64,000 nt of DNA, taken from positions 1,240,001 to 1,304,000 of the forward strand of contig NZ_CP138921.1 of NCBI RefSeq assembly GCF_047124445.1, read 5' to 3'. Each line of letters begins with the position of its first letter. Position 1 is the first letter of the stretch. Below are positions 8,054 through 17,841 of the stretch, one piece after another. The notes beneath the pieces were generated by a model. It was not told where the DNA came from, did not search any database, and saw only the letters and a program-made list of their open reading frames with translations. The stretch is from Shimia sp047124445 (GTDB taxonomy: Bacteria > Pseudomonadota > Alphaproteobacteria > Rhodobacterales > Rhodobacteraceae). The translations under genes were made by a program, and so were the position numbers.

Positions 8054-9760
8054 ATGCCTTACGCAGTTATTGACGCTTACGACATCAGCTCTCACACGCT
8101 TTCAGACAACGAAGATGTTGTTGTTACCCAAAATGGCTTTATCAACTCCTATTCCGGCACCACCATCACGGCAACAAACACCTTTGGCACGGGCAATCTT
8201 TCCGTGTTCGGGACGATCCTAAACCACGGCAACAACACCGGCCGCATTCTCAATTTTTCCGGCGACGAGTTTAATGTCTTTGTGGGGGAAACCGGGACCT
8301 TGGCCGCTGTTGGGACAAATGGCATCGGCCTGGCCCTAAACGTTGAAGAAACCTCCAACATCACAAATCACGGGACAATCTCAGCCGACGGAAATGCTCT
8401 GTCTCTGTCACAAGGCAGTGGCGCCTCCCAATTTGTGGTGAACACAGGTACCATTACCGGGGACATCGGGATTTTTCAATCCGTGCATGGCGGCGCCTAT
8501 ACACGGAACGACGGCTTGATCAACGCAACGAGTAATGCATTCCGCATAATTGCCGAAACCGGATCACTGACACAAATCGCCAATACCGGCACTATCCAAT
8601 CCACATCTCAAGCGATTTACTTTGACGCATTTGCAAACGCACACGTCCATTTTCACTTAATGAACACCGGCACCATTGCGGCCGAGAACAGAGGCATTCA
8701 ACTGTCAGGCACTCAATACACTGGTTCAATCATCAACGCTGGCAGGATCGTCACCCAGGGGTTCGCAATTTGGGGCGAAGGTGGCAGAGACGTTATCGAG
8801 AACTCCGGTGAAATTGTCGGGGACCTCACACTTGGGGGTGGCGATGACAAAATCACAAATACCGGCCTGATCCAGGGCAACATATTTATGGGCGACGGCC
8901 ATGACCGCGTGGACACGCGCGGCGGCACAATCACAGGATTGGTAAGCGGCGGAACAGGCAACGATGTCTATATCATTGATAGCCCCATGCCCTACCTGTC
9001 TGAAGGCCTGAATGGCGGCACCGATTATGTCTACAGTCTGGCAAGCAGCCATGTGTTGACTGCGAACTTTGAAAACCTGACGCTTCTCGACAGCGACGAC
9101 ATCAACGGGTTTGGCAACAGCATGGCCAATACGCTCACCGGCAACGACGGCAACAACCGGATTGGCGGCCGTGGTGGCAACGACACCATCGCTGGCGGCG
9201 GCGGCGCGGACACGCTTTTGGGCGGCACCGGCAACGACAGCGTGAACGGCGAAGACGGCAACGACCGCATTTCTCTGGGCATCGGCAATGACGAAGGCAA
9301 CGGCGGCAACGGCGATGATTTTGTACAGGGTATGTGGGGCAACGATTTGGTGACTGGCGGCAATGGCGCGGACACTTTATTGGGCAATCAGGGCAATGAC
9401 AGTCTGCGCGGCGGCAACGGCGACGACTTGCTGATTGGCGGCAACGGTCAGGACATGATGGCCGGCGGCGCCGGTGCCGATGTCTTCTTGTTCCGCTCGC
9501 AAGGCGACAGCAAGATTGGCAGCCATGACCGGATCTACGATTTTGACGTCACCGAAGACCGGCTGGACCTCTCGCCCCTCGGCATCCAGGACGTCAACCT
9601 GCTCAGCACATTTTCTCACGGCGGTGCGCCCAGTGTCCGCACCACCGAAGTCGGGGGCAGCACGCAAATCTTCATTGATCTCGACGGGCTGGGCGGTGCC
9701 GACATGCGCATCGACCTCAGCGGCACAACCGGCCTCGGAGTGGAAGATTTCATCCTGTAA
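8054..9760 (+). CDS. Beta-helix/RTX calcium-binding protein, paralogue 2
   Basis: The 568-residue protein has the same layout as its neighbours. The N-terminus is MPYAVIDAYD followed by VTQNGF. A beta-helix region with repeated NTGTI-type turns runs to about 270, RTX nonapeptides run from about 355 to 475, and the conserved tail ends LGVEDFIL. The N-terminal halves of the three paralogues have diverged while the RTX parts stay similar. This copy is the most different of the three in the RTX block. AGGAACC precedes the ATG. It is predicted to leave the cell by a type I system encoded elsewhere; this is inferred from family only. Confidence 0.85.
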   Translation: MPYAVIDAYDISSHTLSDNEDVVVTQNGFINSYSGTTITATNTFGTGNLSVFGTILNHGNNTGRILNFSGDEFNVFVGETGTLAAVGTNGIGLALNVEETSNITNHGTISADGNALSLSQGSGASQFVVNTGTITGDIGIFQSVHGGAYTRNDGLINATSNAFRIIAETGSLTQIANTGTIQSTSQAIYFDAFANAHVHFHLMNTGTIAAENRGIQLSGTQYTGSIINAGRIVTQGFAIWGEGGRDVIENSGEIVGDLTLGGGDDKITNTGLIQGNIFMGDGHDRVDTRGGTITGLVSGGTGNDVYIIDSPMPYLSEGLNGGTDYVYSLASSHVLTANFENLTLLDSDDINGFGNSMANTLTGNDGNNRIGGRGGNDTIAGGGGADTLLGGTGNDSVNGEDGNDRISLGIGNDEGNGGNGDDFVQGMWGNDLVTGGNGADTLLGNQGNDSLRGGNGDDLLIGGNGQDMMAGGAGADVFLFRSQGDSKIGSHDRIYDFDVTEDRLDLSPLGIQDVNLLSTFSHGGAPSVRTTEVGGSTQIFIDLDGLGGADMRIDLSGTTGLGVEDFIL

Positions 9761-9772
9761 AACGAAACAATT

Positions 9773-9802
9773 GGCGCTCCGCCCTTCCGAGGTCGGAGCG
9801 CC
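9773..9802 (+). terminator. Terminator hairpin after RTX paralogue 2
   Basis: Perfect 9-bp arms (GGCGCTCCG/CGGAGCGCC) are followed by a short T-rich stretch. The bases from the stop into the hairpin are shared with paralogue 3. Confidence 0.65.
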
Positions 9803-10147
9803 TTGCTTTGCCCCCCGGCCTCTGCTGCACACGCCGCACTTGTTGCCAGAATTGGCTCTTGTGACAAGCAAAACACCATTTTACCTACAATTGGGGATAT
9901 TCAATGCCTCTCGACGTCACAACACTCAAAAGTTGTAGACAAGTAGATTCGGCCAAGTTGTATGTTTTGCTCCACTGAAGGGCCAAAAGCTCCAACACAG
10001 TTCAAGAGCAGCCCCGTTCCACTCCGCGGCGGTAAAATCCGCCTGTCGCACACAATCCAAACACCTTTCACCGCGCGCAATTGATAGCGGCGCCCCTTCG
10101 CATTTCAAAACCAAACCTTTGTCAAACGCATATAAAAGGAGCCAGCC
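9803..10147. other. Intergenic region before RTX paralogue 3
   Basis: No gene is recognisable. AAAGGAG sits 7 nt before the next start. A promoter is expected here but I cannot place it. Confidence 0.45.
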
Positions 10148-11863
10148 ATGACTTCCGTCATCGTTTACGATTATGCCACTTTCTCCCCTAGCCTCACGGG
10201 AAGCGAATTCCTCACCGTCACGCAGAGTGGCTTTCTCCAGACTTCGACAGGCACCAGCGTTACCGCAACAAATTCCGGCTCTGAAATTGGCAGCATGTCT
10301 GTCTACGGGGTGATCAACAACGTGGCAATTGGCAACGCCCGTATCCTTGACTTCGACGGCGCAGAATTCAACGTGCTAATCGGGGCTTCAGGATCGGTCT
10401 CCTCTACAGGGTCGAACAATTCACACGGCTTGATGATGGACGTCTCGGATCGCTCAATGATCATCAACCACGGCAGCATATCAGCCACGTGGTATGGCAT
10501 TCATGTGAATCAGACATCTGCAAACGCAGTCCTAAACCTCACAAATACAGGCACAATCTCCGCTCAGCACGCTGTGTCTCTGGACATTGACGGCATTGCC
10601 AACATCAGAAACAGCGGACACATTGATGCAGGCAGCATGGGGGTCTACATTCGCGCCCGCGAAACATCCTTCACCGAGTTCTTGAACTCGGGGACGGTGA
10701 CATCATCCGCCACAGCCATCTACTCCTATTCCGCCAATGAAACGAGTGTTGAATTTGACCTGCAAAACACGGGCACAATTGCGGGTAACGGATATGGAGT
10801 TGCAGTCAGCGGAAGCAACACAACCGCGAAAATTCTAAACGCCGGAACGATCTCTGCAGGCAGTTCCGCCATCTATTCACTGAACAGCGAAATGGACATC
10901 GTCAACACAGGCGACATTATTGGGGATGTCACGCTCAACGTCGCCAATGACAGGATCGTCAATTCCGGGCTGATACAGGGGGAAGTCTACTTGGGCGCTG
11001 GCGACGACGTCCTGGACACACGCGGAGGCACCATCACCAACACCATCTTTGGTGAATCAGGCAATGATGTCTTTTTCATCGACCAGAGCACCGTGAATAT
11101 TTTTGAGTACCTCAACGACGGCACCGACCTCGTCTATAGTGCCGCCAGCAGCTACACGCTTGCTCCGAACATTGAAAATCTGGTTTTGCTTGGCAGCGAT
11201 GACATCAACGGATTTGGCAACAGTCTCGGCAATGAATTGTTCGGCAACGACGGCAACAACCGGCTTGGCGGTCGCGGTGGCAACGACACCATCGCCGGCG
11301 GCGGCGGGGCAGACACGCTTATGGGTGGCACCGGCAACGACAGCGTGAACGGCGACGACGGCAATGACCGCATCTCGCTGGGCACCGGCAATGATGAAGG
11401 CATCGGCGGCAATGGCGACGATGTTGTGCAAGGCAGTTTGGGCAACGACCTTGTTACTGGCGGCAATGGCGCAGACACGTTGCTGGGCAATCAAGGCGCC
11501 GACACATTGCAAGGCGGCAACGGCGACGATCTGCTGATTGGCGGCACCGGTCAGGACATGATGGCTGGCGGCAACGGCGGAGACGTCTTCCTGTTCCGCT
11601 TGCAAGGAGACAGCAAGATTGGCAGCCACGACCGGATCTTCGATTTTGACGTCACTGAAGACCGGCTGGACCTCTCGCCCCTCGGCATCCAGGACATCAA
11701 CCTGCTGAGCACCTTTTCTTATGGCGGTGCGCCCAGTGTCCGCACCACCGAAATCGGCAGCAGCACGCAGATCTTCATTGATCTCGACGGACTGGGCGGT
11801 GCCGACATGCGCATCGACCTCAGCGGCACAACCGGCCTCGGAGTGGAAGATTTCATCCTGTAA
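10148..11863 (+). CDS. Beta-helix/RTX calcium-binding protein, paralogue 3
   Basis: The 571-residue third member of the tandem set has the same order: VTQSGFLQTS start, beta-helix turns (NTGTI, NAGTI), RTX block and tail. Its RTX block (about 11280-11780) is nearly identical in DNA to paralogue 1. The last ~60 bases and the sequence just after the stop instead match paralogue 2, so the gene is a mosaic. A strong AAAGGAG ribosome site precedes the ATG. The C-terminus FDFDVTEDRLDLSPLG is shared by all three. Function is unknown; a calcium-stabilised extracellular beta-roll protein is the best reading. Confidence 0.85.
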   Translation: MTSVIVYDYATFSPSLTGSEFLTVTQSGFLQTSTGTSVTATNSGSEIGSMSVYGVINNVAIGNARILDFDGAEFNVLIGASGSVSSTGSNNSHGLMMDVSDRSMIINHGSISATWYGIHVNQTSANAVLNLTNTGTISAQHAVSLDIDGIANIRNSGHIDAGSMGVYIRARETSFTEFLNSGTVTSSATAIYSYSANETSVEFDLQNTGTIAGNGYGVAVSGSNTTAKILNAGTISAGSSAIYSLNSEMDIVNTGDIIGDVTLNVANDRIVNSGLIQGEVYLGAGDDVLDTRGGTITNTIFGESGNDVFFIDQSTVNIFEYLNDGTDLVYSAASSYTLAPNIENLVLLGSDDINGFGNSLGNELFGNDGNNRLGGRGGNDTIAGGGGADTLMGGTGNDSVNGDDGNDRISLGTGNDEGIGGNGDDVVQGSLGNDLVTGGNGADTLLGNQGADTLQGGNGDDLLIGGTGQDMMAGGNGGDVFLFRLQGDSKIGSHDRIFDFDVTEDRLDLSPLGIQDINLLSTFSYGGAPSVRTTEIGSSTQIFIDLDGLGGADMRIDLSGTTGLGVEDFIL

Positions 11864-11875
11864 AACAAAACAATT

Positions 11876-11902
11876 GGCGCTGGCTCTGCAAAGGCCAGCG
11901 CC
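11876..11902 (+). terminator. Terminator hairpin after RTX paralogue 3
   Basis: Perfect 9-bp arms (GGCGCTGGC/GCCAGCGCC) lie 12 bp after the stop. It may also serve the convergent glycosylase gene. Confidence 0.6.
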
Positions 11903-11919
11903 TCATCGTCAAAAGGCGC

Positions 11920-12603
11920 CTAGCGGACGCCCTCCCGCCCCTTATCTACCCGATAGTAGGCCCACAACAGCCGCGCCGCCACGGATCGCCAGGGTGACCA
12001 ATCTTCCGCCATCTGGCGCAAAGCGCGCTCTTTGGGGCGCTCGTCCAGATCAAACAGCATCCGTGCGCTTTCCTGCAGCGCCAGATCACCCGGCGCGAAC
12101 ACATCGGCCCGTCCCAGCGAAAACATCGCGTAGATTTCCGCCGTCCAGATCCCGATGCCACTGACCTTGGTCAGGGTCTTGAACACTTCCTCATTGGGGG
12201 CCGTTCTCAAAGCCTCAAAATCAATGCCTTCCTCCGCCAAAGCTCGCGCATAGCGCATTTTTTGCCGGCTGAGCCCTGCCCCGCGCAAATCCTCCTCGGA
12301 CGCCGCCACAATAGCCTCCGGCGACACCAGCCTCGCGTTTTGCATCCGCTGCCAGATCGCCGCAGCCGAGGCCACACTCACCTGTTGGCTGACAATCGCA
12401 CTGAGCAACTGGTCGAACCCGTCAGGACGCAGCCGCAACGGCAAGGGGCCGGTCAGCTCCAAAGCCTGCGCAAAACGCGCATCTCGCGCCGCAAGCCAAT
12501 CTGCGCCCTCCGCCACACAGTCGTCTGTTTTGATGATCCGCCCTACGTCCACACGCGCCTCCCTGATTGCCGCCACCATAGTCGCGCGATGGTGAGGTTC
12601 CAA
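11920..12603 (-). CDS. alkA: DNA-3-methyladenine glycosylase II family protein
   Basis: This base-excision repair enzyme removes alkylated purines. The 227-residue product has the helix-hairpin-helix motif LTKVSGIGIWTAEIYAMF near 145-162, followed by the catalytic Asp region RADVFAPGDLALQ. The HhH-GPD fold entry DGFDQLLSAIVSQQVS is near 60. It is shorter than E. coli AlkA (282) because the N-terminal domain is missing, as is common in alphaproteobacteria. An alternative start at the second Met (residue 9) is possible. It is divergent from the MFS gene, 40 bp away. Confidence 0.9.
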   Translation of the reverse strand: MEPHHRATMVAAIREARVDVGRIIKTDDCVAEGADWLAARDARFAQALELTGPLPLRLRPDGFDQLLSAIVSQQVSVASAAAIWQRMQNARLVSPEAIVAASEEDLRGAGLSRQKMRYARALAEEGIDFEALRTAPNEEVFKTLTKVSGIGIWTAEIYAMFSLGRADVFAPGDLALQESARMLFDLDERPKERALRQMAEDWSPWRSVAARLLWAYYRVDKGREGVR

Positions 12604-12643
12604 GCACTGGACCTCCGCTCGTTAACAAGCTAACGCTTGGCGC

Positions 12644-13873
12644 ATGAGTGATACCATGACCCTCCCCGCTGATGACAACCGCGCCAAGCGCAACGTGTTT
12701 ATTCTGGTTCTGGCGCAGGCATTCCTGGGCTCGCAGATGCCATTGATCTTCACCATCGGCGGCCTCGCAGGGCAATCTCTGGCCTCCAATGTGTGTTTCG
12801 CCACACTGCCAATTTCCCTGATCGTATTGGGCTCAATGCTGTCGGCAACACCACTGTCGTCGATCATGCAGAAATACGGCCGTCGCGCAGGCTTTGTGGT
12901 TGGTGCCATGGGCGGCGCTCTGGGCGGCGCAATTGGCGCTTATGGTCTCTTTCTCAACAGCTTCCCGGTCTTCCTGTTTGGCTCGCTCCTGACCGGTGTC
13001 TACATGTCCGCGCAAGGCTTCTTCCGCTTTGCTGCCGCCGACACGGCCTCCGAGGCGTTCCGCCCCAAAGCGATCTCTTACGTTATGGCTGGCGGCCTGC
13101 TTTCCGCGATCATCGGCCCACAGCTTGTAAAAGTTACCTCCGACACAATGGTGGTTCCGTTTCTGGGTGCGTACCTTGCCGTGATTGGTATCAACGTGAT
13201 CGGCTCCTTGCTGTTCCTGTTCATCGACATTCCCAAGCCCCCTGCGCCCTCAGCAGACGCCCCCAAAGGCCGAACCCGTTGGGAGTTGATCACCAGCCCG
13301 CGCATCGCTGTGTCGGTGATCTGCGCCATGGTGGCTTACGCTTTGATGAACCTGGTGATGACCTCCACCCCATTGGCGGTTGTCGGCTGTGGCTTTGAAC
13401 AGAATGACGCTGCCGATGTGGTCACCGCCCACGTGCTGGCCATGTTTGTTCCGTCCTTCTTCACCGGCCACCTGATCGCCAAATTTGGCGTTGAGAAGAT
13501 CCTCGCGTTGGGAATCTTGATCCTCGCAGCTGCTGGCGGTGTGGCTCTGCAAGGCGTCGAGCTGGAGAACTTCTTCGTCGCCCTGATCCTGCTGGGCCTT
13601 GGCTGGAACTTCGGCTTCATCGGCGCCACCACCATGCTTGCCGGTGCCCACACCGTCGAAGAACGCGGTCGCATGCAAGGCATGAACGACGTGATCGTGT
13701 TTGGTGGTGTGACTGTGGCCTCACTGGCCTCTGGTGGTCTGATGAACTGCTCTGGCGGCGATGCGGTAACCGGTTGGACCAGCGTGAACCTCGCCATGGC
13801 GCCGTTCCTGATGCTGGCCGGTGGCGCACTCATCTGGCTGATGTTCCGCCCTGCTGACGAAAAAGCCGCCTAA
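12644..13873 (+). CDS. MFS transporter
   Basis: This inner-membrane protein of 409 residues has about 12 hydrophobic segments. The region after TM2 contains SSIMQKYGRRAGFVVGAMGG, matching the MFS loop 2-3 motif (D/G-R-x-G-R-R). A hydrophilic central loop (SADAPKGRTRWE) separates the halves. The substrate is not recognisable. A second Met four codons in (MTLPADDN) is an alternative start. It stands alone between the divergent glycosylase and a convergent gene 16 bp away. Confidence 0.88.
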   Translation: MSDTMTLPADDNRAKRNVFILVLAQAFLGSQMPLIFTIGGLAGQSLASNVCFATLPISLIVLGSMLSATPLSSIMQKYGRRAGFVVGAMGGALGGAIGAYGLFLNSFPVFLFGSLLTGVYMSAQGFFRFAAADTASEAFRPKAISYVMAGGLLSAIIGPQLVKVTSDTMVVPFLGAYLAVIGINVIGSLLFLFIDIPKPPAPSADAPKGRTRWELITSPRIAVSVICAMVAYALMNLVMTSTPLAVVGCGFEQNDAADVVTAHVLAMFVPSFFTGHLIAKFGVEKILALGILILAAAGGVALQGVELENFFVALILLGLGWNFGFIGATTMLAGAHTVEERGRMQGMNDVIVFGGVTVASLASGGLMNCSGGDAVTGWTSVNLAMAPFLMLAGGALIWLMFRPADEKAA

Positions 13874-13889
13874 GCAAACTGACGGGCGT

Positions 13890-14663
13890 TTACCAGCGCC
13901 CGCTCATGCCGCGCCACAGCAAGCCAACACGCTTGCCAAACTCACTCATGCCAAGCGCGCCTTGCGCCACGCGCTCTGGCTCCGCTGCCGCTTGAGACAA
14001 CACCGTGTCCACCTGCCAGCAGCTCAGGAAGGCCTGCGACGCCGCCCGTGACACCTGTGATCGTTTGGCCCGCGCCGAGGCAAGCCGCGCCAATCCATAC
14101 TGCGCCAACTCCCGCACAGCCGCCGGTCGCCCATCAACCAACGGCACCCGTTTCTGTGCCTCTAGCGCCGGGATCGCCATCAACCAATTCGCCAGCGCCA
14201 GCGCATAGCCCGCATCCAGGGCAATATCTTCGTCGCACGGCCCAAGACTACGCGCCGCCGCCAGAAGCAGCGCTCCGCCGGTGTCCTGCAAATACCGCGT
14301 CTGATGCGCCAGGTCCTCAAACGGATCTTTGTAAATGTCCCACCGCCGCGCCTCGATCAGACGGTCCAGAACCTCTGCATCCTCAACGCTCAATACACCC
14401 GCCAAAGGCGTTACGACTTCATGCCGCCGCACAGGCTTGCCTTCGCGGATTTCATCCAGCGCATCGCGCCACCATTGCAGGCGCATCTCGGCAATCATGG
14501 TTTCCTGCGTCACCCAGGGCGCCCGCGCCACTTCGACGTTAAACGCATAAATCGGCAGCAGCTTGTCCCGCGCCGCAGGTTTCGCCGCCAGCACGGCGGC
14601 AAACCGATCCGGATCACCACGCTGCACCAACTCGGCACAGGCATTCAGGTCTTGCTGGCTCAC
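13890..14663 (-). CDS. Squalene/phytoene synthase family protein
   Basis: The 257-residue product starts at GTG. The family pattern is partly visible: LLPIYAFNVEVARAPWVTQETMIAEMRLQWWRDALDEI, with the W-R-D-A-L-D box replacing one Asp-rich motif. The second Asp-rich motif is weak (DEDIALDAGYALALANWL). This short subgroup is often near respiratory complex I assembly or hopanoid functions. Because the Asp-rich motifs are poor, genuine prenyl-condensing activity is uncertain; an NDUFAF6-like assembly role is an alternative. It lies 45 bp downstream of cimA on the same strand. Confidence 0.78.
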   Translation of the reverse strand: MSQQDLNACAELVQRGDPDRFAAVLAAKPAARDKLLPIYAFNVEVARAPWVTQETMIAEMRLQWWRDALDEIREGKPVRRHEVVTPLAGVLSVEDAEVLDRLIEARRWDIYKDPFEDLAHQTRYLQDTGGALLLAAARSLGPCDEDIALDAGYALALANWLMAIPALEAQKRVPLVDGRPAAVRELAQYGLARLASARAKRSQVSRAASQAFLSCWQVDTVLSQAAAEPERVAQGALGMSEFGKRVGLLWRGMSGRW

Positions 14664-14708
14664 GTCTCGCCCTCAAAGTTACGTTTCACGAACTACGGTT
14701 CACGCTGA

Positions 14709-16340
14709 TTAATGGACCACCCGCGCACCATCGTGCACCAGCTTCCAGTTCAGCGCGTCCAACAACGCCTCAAAGCTCGCATCCACTATGTTGGCCGACA
14801 CGCCCACCGTGGCCCAGCGACGGCCTTTGTCGTCTTCAAAGTCTATGATAACCCGCGTGACGGCCTCGGTGCCGCCATTCGTGATCCGCACCTTAAAGTC
14901 GACCAGCCGCACGTCATCTATCACACTCTGGTAGGGACCCAAATCGGACTTGAGCGCTTGCCACAAAGCGTTCACCGGCCCTTCATCGCTCATCTCATCT
15001 GCATGATCGTTCTTGAAATAGCTGGTGGTCTTATCGCCATTGGGAAGCTGCACAGTCACCACAGCTTCGCTTTCCACCACCAGATGCCCACGCGCATTGC
15101 GCCGACGTTCGGAAATCACCCGATAGCGTTCCACATCAAAGAAGCGTTCGCTCAGACCCAAAGCATCCCGCGCCAGCAATTCAAAACTCGCCTGCGCGCT
15201 GTCGTAAGAATAGCCTTTGTCCTCAGCGTCCTTAATCCTGTTGAGAATGTCGCCAAGCGCCGGATTGCCCTTCTCGACCTCCAGCCCCGCATCCGCCAAA
15301 CGTTTGCGCAGATTGCTCTGCCCGGCTTGGTTGGACATCGGAATGACCCGCTCATTGCCCACCACCGACGGGTCCACATGCTCATAAGTACTTGGATCTT
15401 TGAGGATCGCACTGGCGTGCAGCCCCGCCTTATGGGCAAAGGCACTGGCCCCCACATAGGCCGCCTGCCGCATCGGCACGCGGTTCAATATGTCATCCAA
15501 CATCCGGCTCGCCCGGGTCAGCCCTTCCAGCGTCTCAAGGCTCACCCCAATGTCCAGCGTGCTGGCATAAGGCTCTTTCAAAAGCAGCGTCGGGATCAGC
15601 GTTGTCAGGTTCGCATTGCCACAGCGCTCACCCAGACCATTCAGCGTGCCCTGCACCTGCCGCGCCCCGGCATCCACGGCTGCCAAAGAGTTCGCCACCG
15701 CATGTTCCGTGTCATTGTGCGTGTGAATGCCAAGATGATCGCCGGGAATACCCGCCGCGATCACCGCCTTGGTGATCTCATAAACTTCGCGCGGCAAGGC
15801 CCCGCCATTGGTGTCACACAACACAACCCACCGCGCCCCTGCCGCGTAGGCCGATTTTACCGCCTCAAGCGCATAGGCCGGATTGGCCTTGTAGCCATCA
15901 AAGAAATGCTCCGCGTCAAACAGAGCCTCACGCCCCTGCGCCACCATGTAGGCCACAGACTTCGCGATGTTGTCGGTGTTCTCTTCCAAGGTGATGCCAA
16001 GCGCCGTGGTGACGTGGAAATCATGTGTCTTGCCCACCAGACACACCGCCTCCGTGCCTGCATTCATCACGGCCGCCAAGACATCATCGTTTTCCGCCGA
16101 CATGCCCGCGCGCTTGGTCATGCCAAAGGCTGTGAATGTTGCGGTGAGCTTTGGCTTGGTCTCAAAAAACGCGCTGTCGGTTGGGTTTGCACCGGGCCAG
16201 CCGCCTTCAATATAGTCGATGCCCATCGCATCCAAGGTCGCCGCAATCTGCGCCTTTTCGCCGGTGGAAAACTGCACACCCTGTGTCTGCTGCCCGTCCC
16301 GCAGCGTGGTGTCGTAGAGATAGAGGCGTTCCTTGCGCAT
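14709..16340 (-). CDS. cimA: (R)-citramalate synthase
   Basis: This enzyme condenses pyruvate with acetyl-CoA to citramalate, a threonine-independent route to isoleucine. It has 543 residues. The N-terminal HMGL-like TIM barrel starts YLYDTTLRDGQQTQGVQFS, with the metal- and pyruvate-binding DTTLRDG motif. The GIHTHNDTEHAVANSLAAVDAGARQVQGTLNGLGERCGN segment near 210-250 is typical. The C-terminal part is the LeuA-type allosteric dimerisation domain. The arrangement and length fit CimA rather than LeuA (HTHND and GTLNGLGER versions). It is downstream of cysS with that gene's terminator between them. Confidence 0.93.
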   Translation of the reverse strand: MRKERLYLYDTTLRDGQQTQGVQFSTGEKAQIAATLDAMGIDYIEGGWPGANPTDSAFFETKPKLTATFTAFGMTKRAGMSAENDDVLAAVMNAGTEAVCLVGKTHDFHVTTALGITLEENTDNIAKSVAYMVAQGREALFDAEHFFDGYKANPAYALEAVKSAYAAGARWVVLCDTNGGALPREVYEITKAVIAAGIPGDHLGIHTHNDTEHAVANSLAAVDAGARQVQGTLNGLGERCGNANLTTLIPTLLLKEPYASTLDIGVSLETLEGLTRASRMLDDILNRVPMRQAAYVGASAFAHKAGLHASAILKDPSTYEHVDPSVVGNERVIPMSNQAGQSNLRKRLADAGLEVEKGNPALGDILNRIKDAEDKGYSYDSAQASFELLARDALGLSERFFDVERYRVISERRRNARGHLVVESEAVVTVQLPNGDKTTSYFKNDHADEMSDEGPVNALWQALKSDLGPYQSVIDDVRLVDFKVRITNGGTEAVTRVIIDFEDDKGRRWATVGVSANIVDASFEALLDALNWKLVHDGARVVH

Positions 16341-16387
16341 AGCTTGGCCTTCCGCTGTGTCTCAAATGCAGGCCGGATCGCCCACAC

Positions 16388-16418
16388 GAAAAAGGCGCGC
16401 GCTTTCCTGCGCACGCCT
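16388..16418 (-). terminator. Terminator of cysS
   Basis: A 10-bp stem with one mismatch (AGGCGCGCGC with GCGCACGCCT) lies between cysS and cimA. On the minus strand it is followed by a run of five T. Confidence 0.75.
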
Positions 16419-16425
16419 GTTTGTC

Positions 16426-17841
16426 TTAGTCCAGCAGTCCTGCCAGTTTACTCTCATCAAAGCCCGCCGCTGGAGACAGCTCCACACCCGCTTTGCTCAT
16501 GCGGACTTCGACACCAGCCTCAAGCAAAGCTGACTTCAGCGCATCAACCGGTGCAAAATCCTTGCTTTCCATGGCCGCAGCCCGCAACGCCGATAGCTTG
16601 TCGACCAAGGCGCCCAGATCCACATCCCCGGCTTGCACCCAGTCCGCCAACTCATCCGTCAACAGCCCCAGCAACTGCGCCGACCCCAGGAAAACCCCTT
16701 TCTCATAGAAGCAATCCTTCTGCGGATTGCCGGCAATCTCCTTGGCCATCGCATGCAACCGCGCCAACGCCCCGGCAGTGTTCAAATCATCCGCCACCGC
16801 GTCCAGCACCTGCTGATCCACGCCAATCGGCTCTGATCCTTCCACCAGACCTCGCCATTTGCGCAGCGTAACCTCAGCTTCAGCCGCCTTCTTCGCGGTC
16901 CAGTCCATCGGCTTGCCGTAATGCGTGCTCAGGAAGACAAAGCGGATCACCTCGCCCGGCACCCCCGGATTGCCGTCATGCCCATCCAGCAGATCGCGCA
17001 CGGTGAAAAAGTTGCCCAAAGACTTGGACATCTTCTTGCCTTCCACCTGCAGCATTTCATTGTGCAGCCAGTAGTTCGCCATGTGCTGACCGCCATTTGC
17101 GCAGCAGCTCTGTGCAATCTCGTTTTCGTGGTGCGGGAACATCAAATCGTTGCCGCCCCCGTGGATGTCAAAATGCGCGCCCAGCAGCTCGTAAGACATC
17201 GCCGAGCATTCAATATGCCAGCCTGGGCGTCCCCGCCCCCAAGGGCTGTCCCAGCCCGGAATGTTCGCATCAGATGGCTTCCACAGCACAAAATCCATCG
17301 GATCTTCTTTGTAGCTCGCCACCTCGACACGCGCGCCGGCAATCATGTCATCCACAGACCGGCCCGAGAGCTTGCCGTAGTCGTCATACTTGCGCACCCG
17401 GAACAGCACGTGACCGTCGTGCGCATAGGCAAAGCCATCCGCAATCAGCTTCTCGATCATGGTGATCATCTCACCGATATACTGCGTGGCGCGCGGCATA
17501 TGATTGGGCTCCATCGCCCCCAGCGCGCCCATGTCATCGAGATACCACTGTGTGGTTTCCGCGGTAATGTCCCCAATCTCGCGCCCGCTCTCCGCCGCCC
17601 GTGCGTTGATCTTGTCATCCACGTCGGTGAAGTTGCGCACATAGGTCACCTTTTCCGCGCCATAGACCTCGCGCAGCAGACGGTAGAGCACATCGAACAC
17701 CACCACAGGCCGCGCGTTGCCAATATGCGCGCGATCATAAACGGTTGGCCCACAGACATACATCCGCACATTTCCAGGATCGATCGGCTCAAACACCTCT
17801 TTGCGGCGTTTCAGCGTGTTGTGCAGCTTGATCTCAGTCAT
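16426..17841 (-). CDS. cysS: Cysteinyl-tRNA synthetase
   Basis: The product charges tRNA-Cys with cysteine. It has 471 residues. The N-terminus MTEIKLHNTLKRRKEVF is followed by the zinc Cys and HIGH-type motif VCGPTVYDRAHIGNAR. Other zinc ligands lie in GWHIECSAMS and the HHENEIAQS region, and the KMSKSLGNF loop is near 270. The start is set by GAGGAG 6 nt upstream; an upstream in-frame start would add 17 atypical residues. An 89-nt gap separates it from a short Cys-rich ORF at 17930-17977, which may control it. Its own terminator follows at 16388-16418. Confidence 0.96.
   Translation of the reverse strand: MTEIKLHNTLKRRKEVFEPIDPGNVRMYVCGPTVYDRAHIGNARPVVVFDVLYRLLREVYGAEKVTYVRNFTDVDDKINARAAESGREIGDITAETTQWYLDDMGALGAMEPNHMPRATQYIGEMITMIEKLIADGFAYAHDGHVLFRVRKYDDYGKLSGRSVDDMIAGARVEVASYKEDPMDFVLWKPSDANIPGWDSPWGRGRPGWHIECSAMSYELLGAHFDIHGGGNDLMFPHHENEIAQSCCANGGQHMANYWLHNEMLQVEGKKMSKSLGNFFTVRDLLDGHDGNPGVPGEVIRFVFLSTHYGKPMDWTAKKAAEAEVTLRKWRGLVEGSEPIGVDQQVLDAVADDLNTAGALARLHAMAKEIAGNPQKDCFYEKGVFLGSAQLLGLLTDELADWVQAGDVDLGALVDKLSALRAAAMESKDFAPVDALKSALLEAGVEVRMSKAGVELSPAAGFDESKLAGLLD

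Noticed and set aside
14712..16871. 719-codon open frame antisense to cimA
   Set aside because: It is a shadow of a GC-rich coding strand; His/Arg/Pro-rich translation without domains, and cimA is certain.
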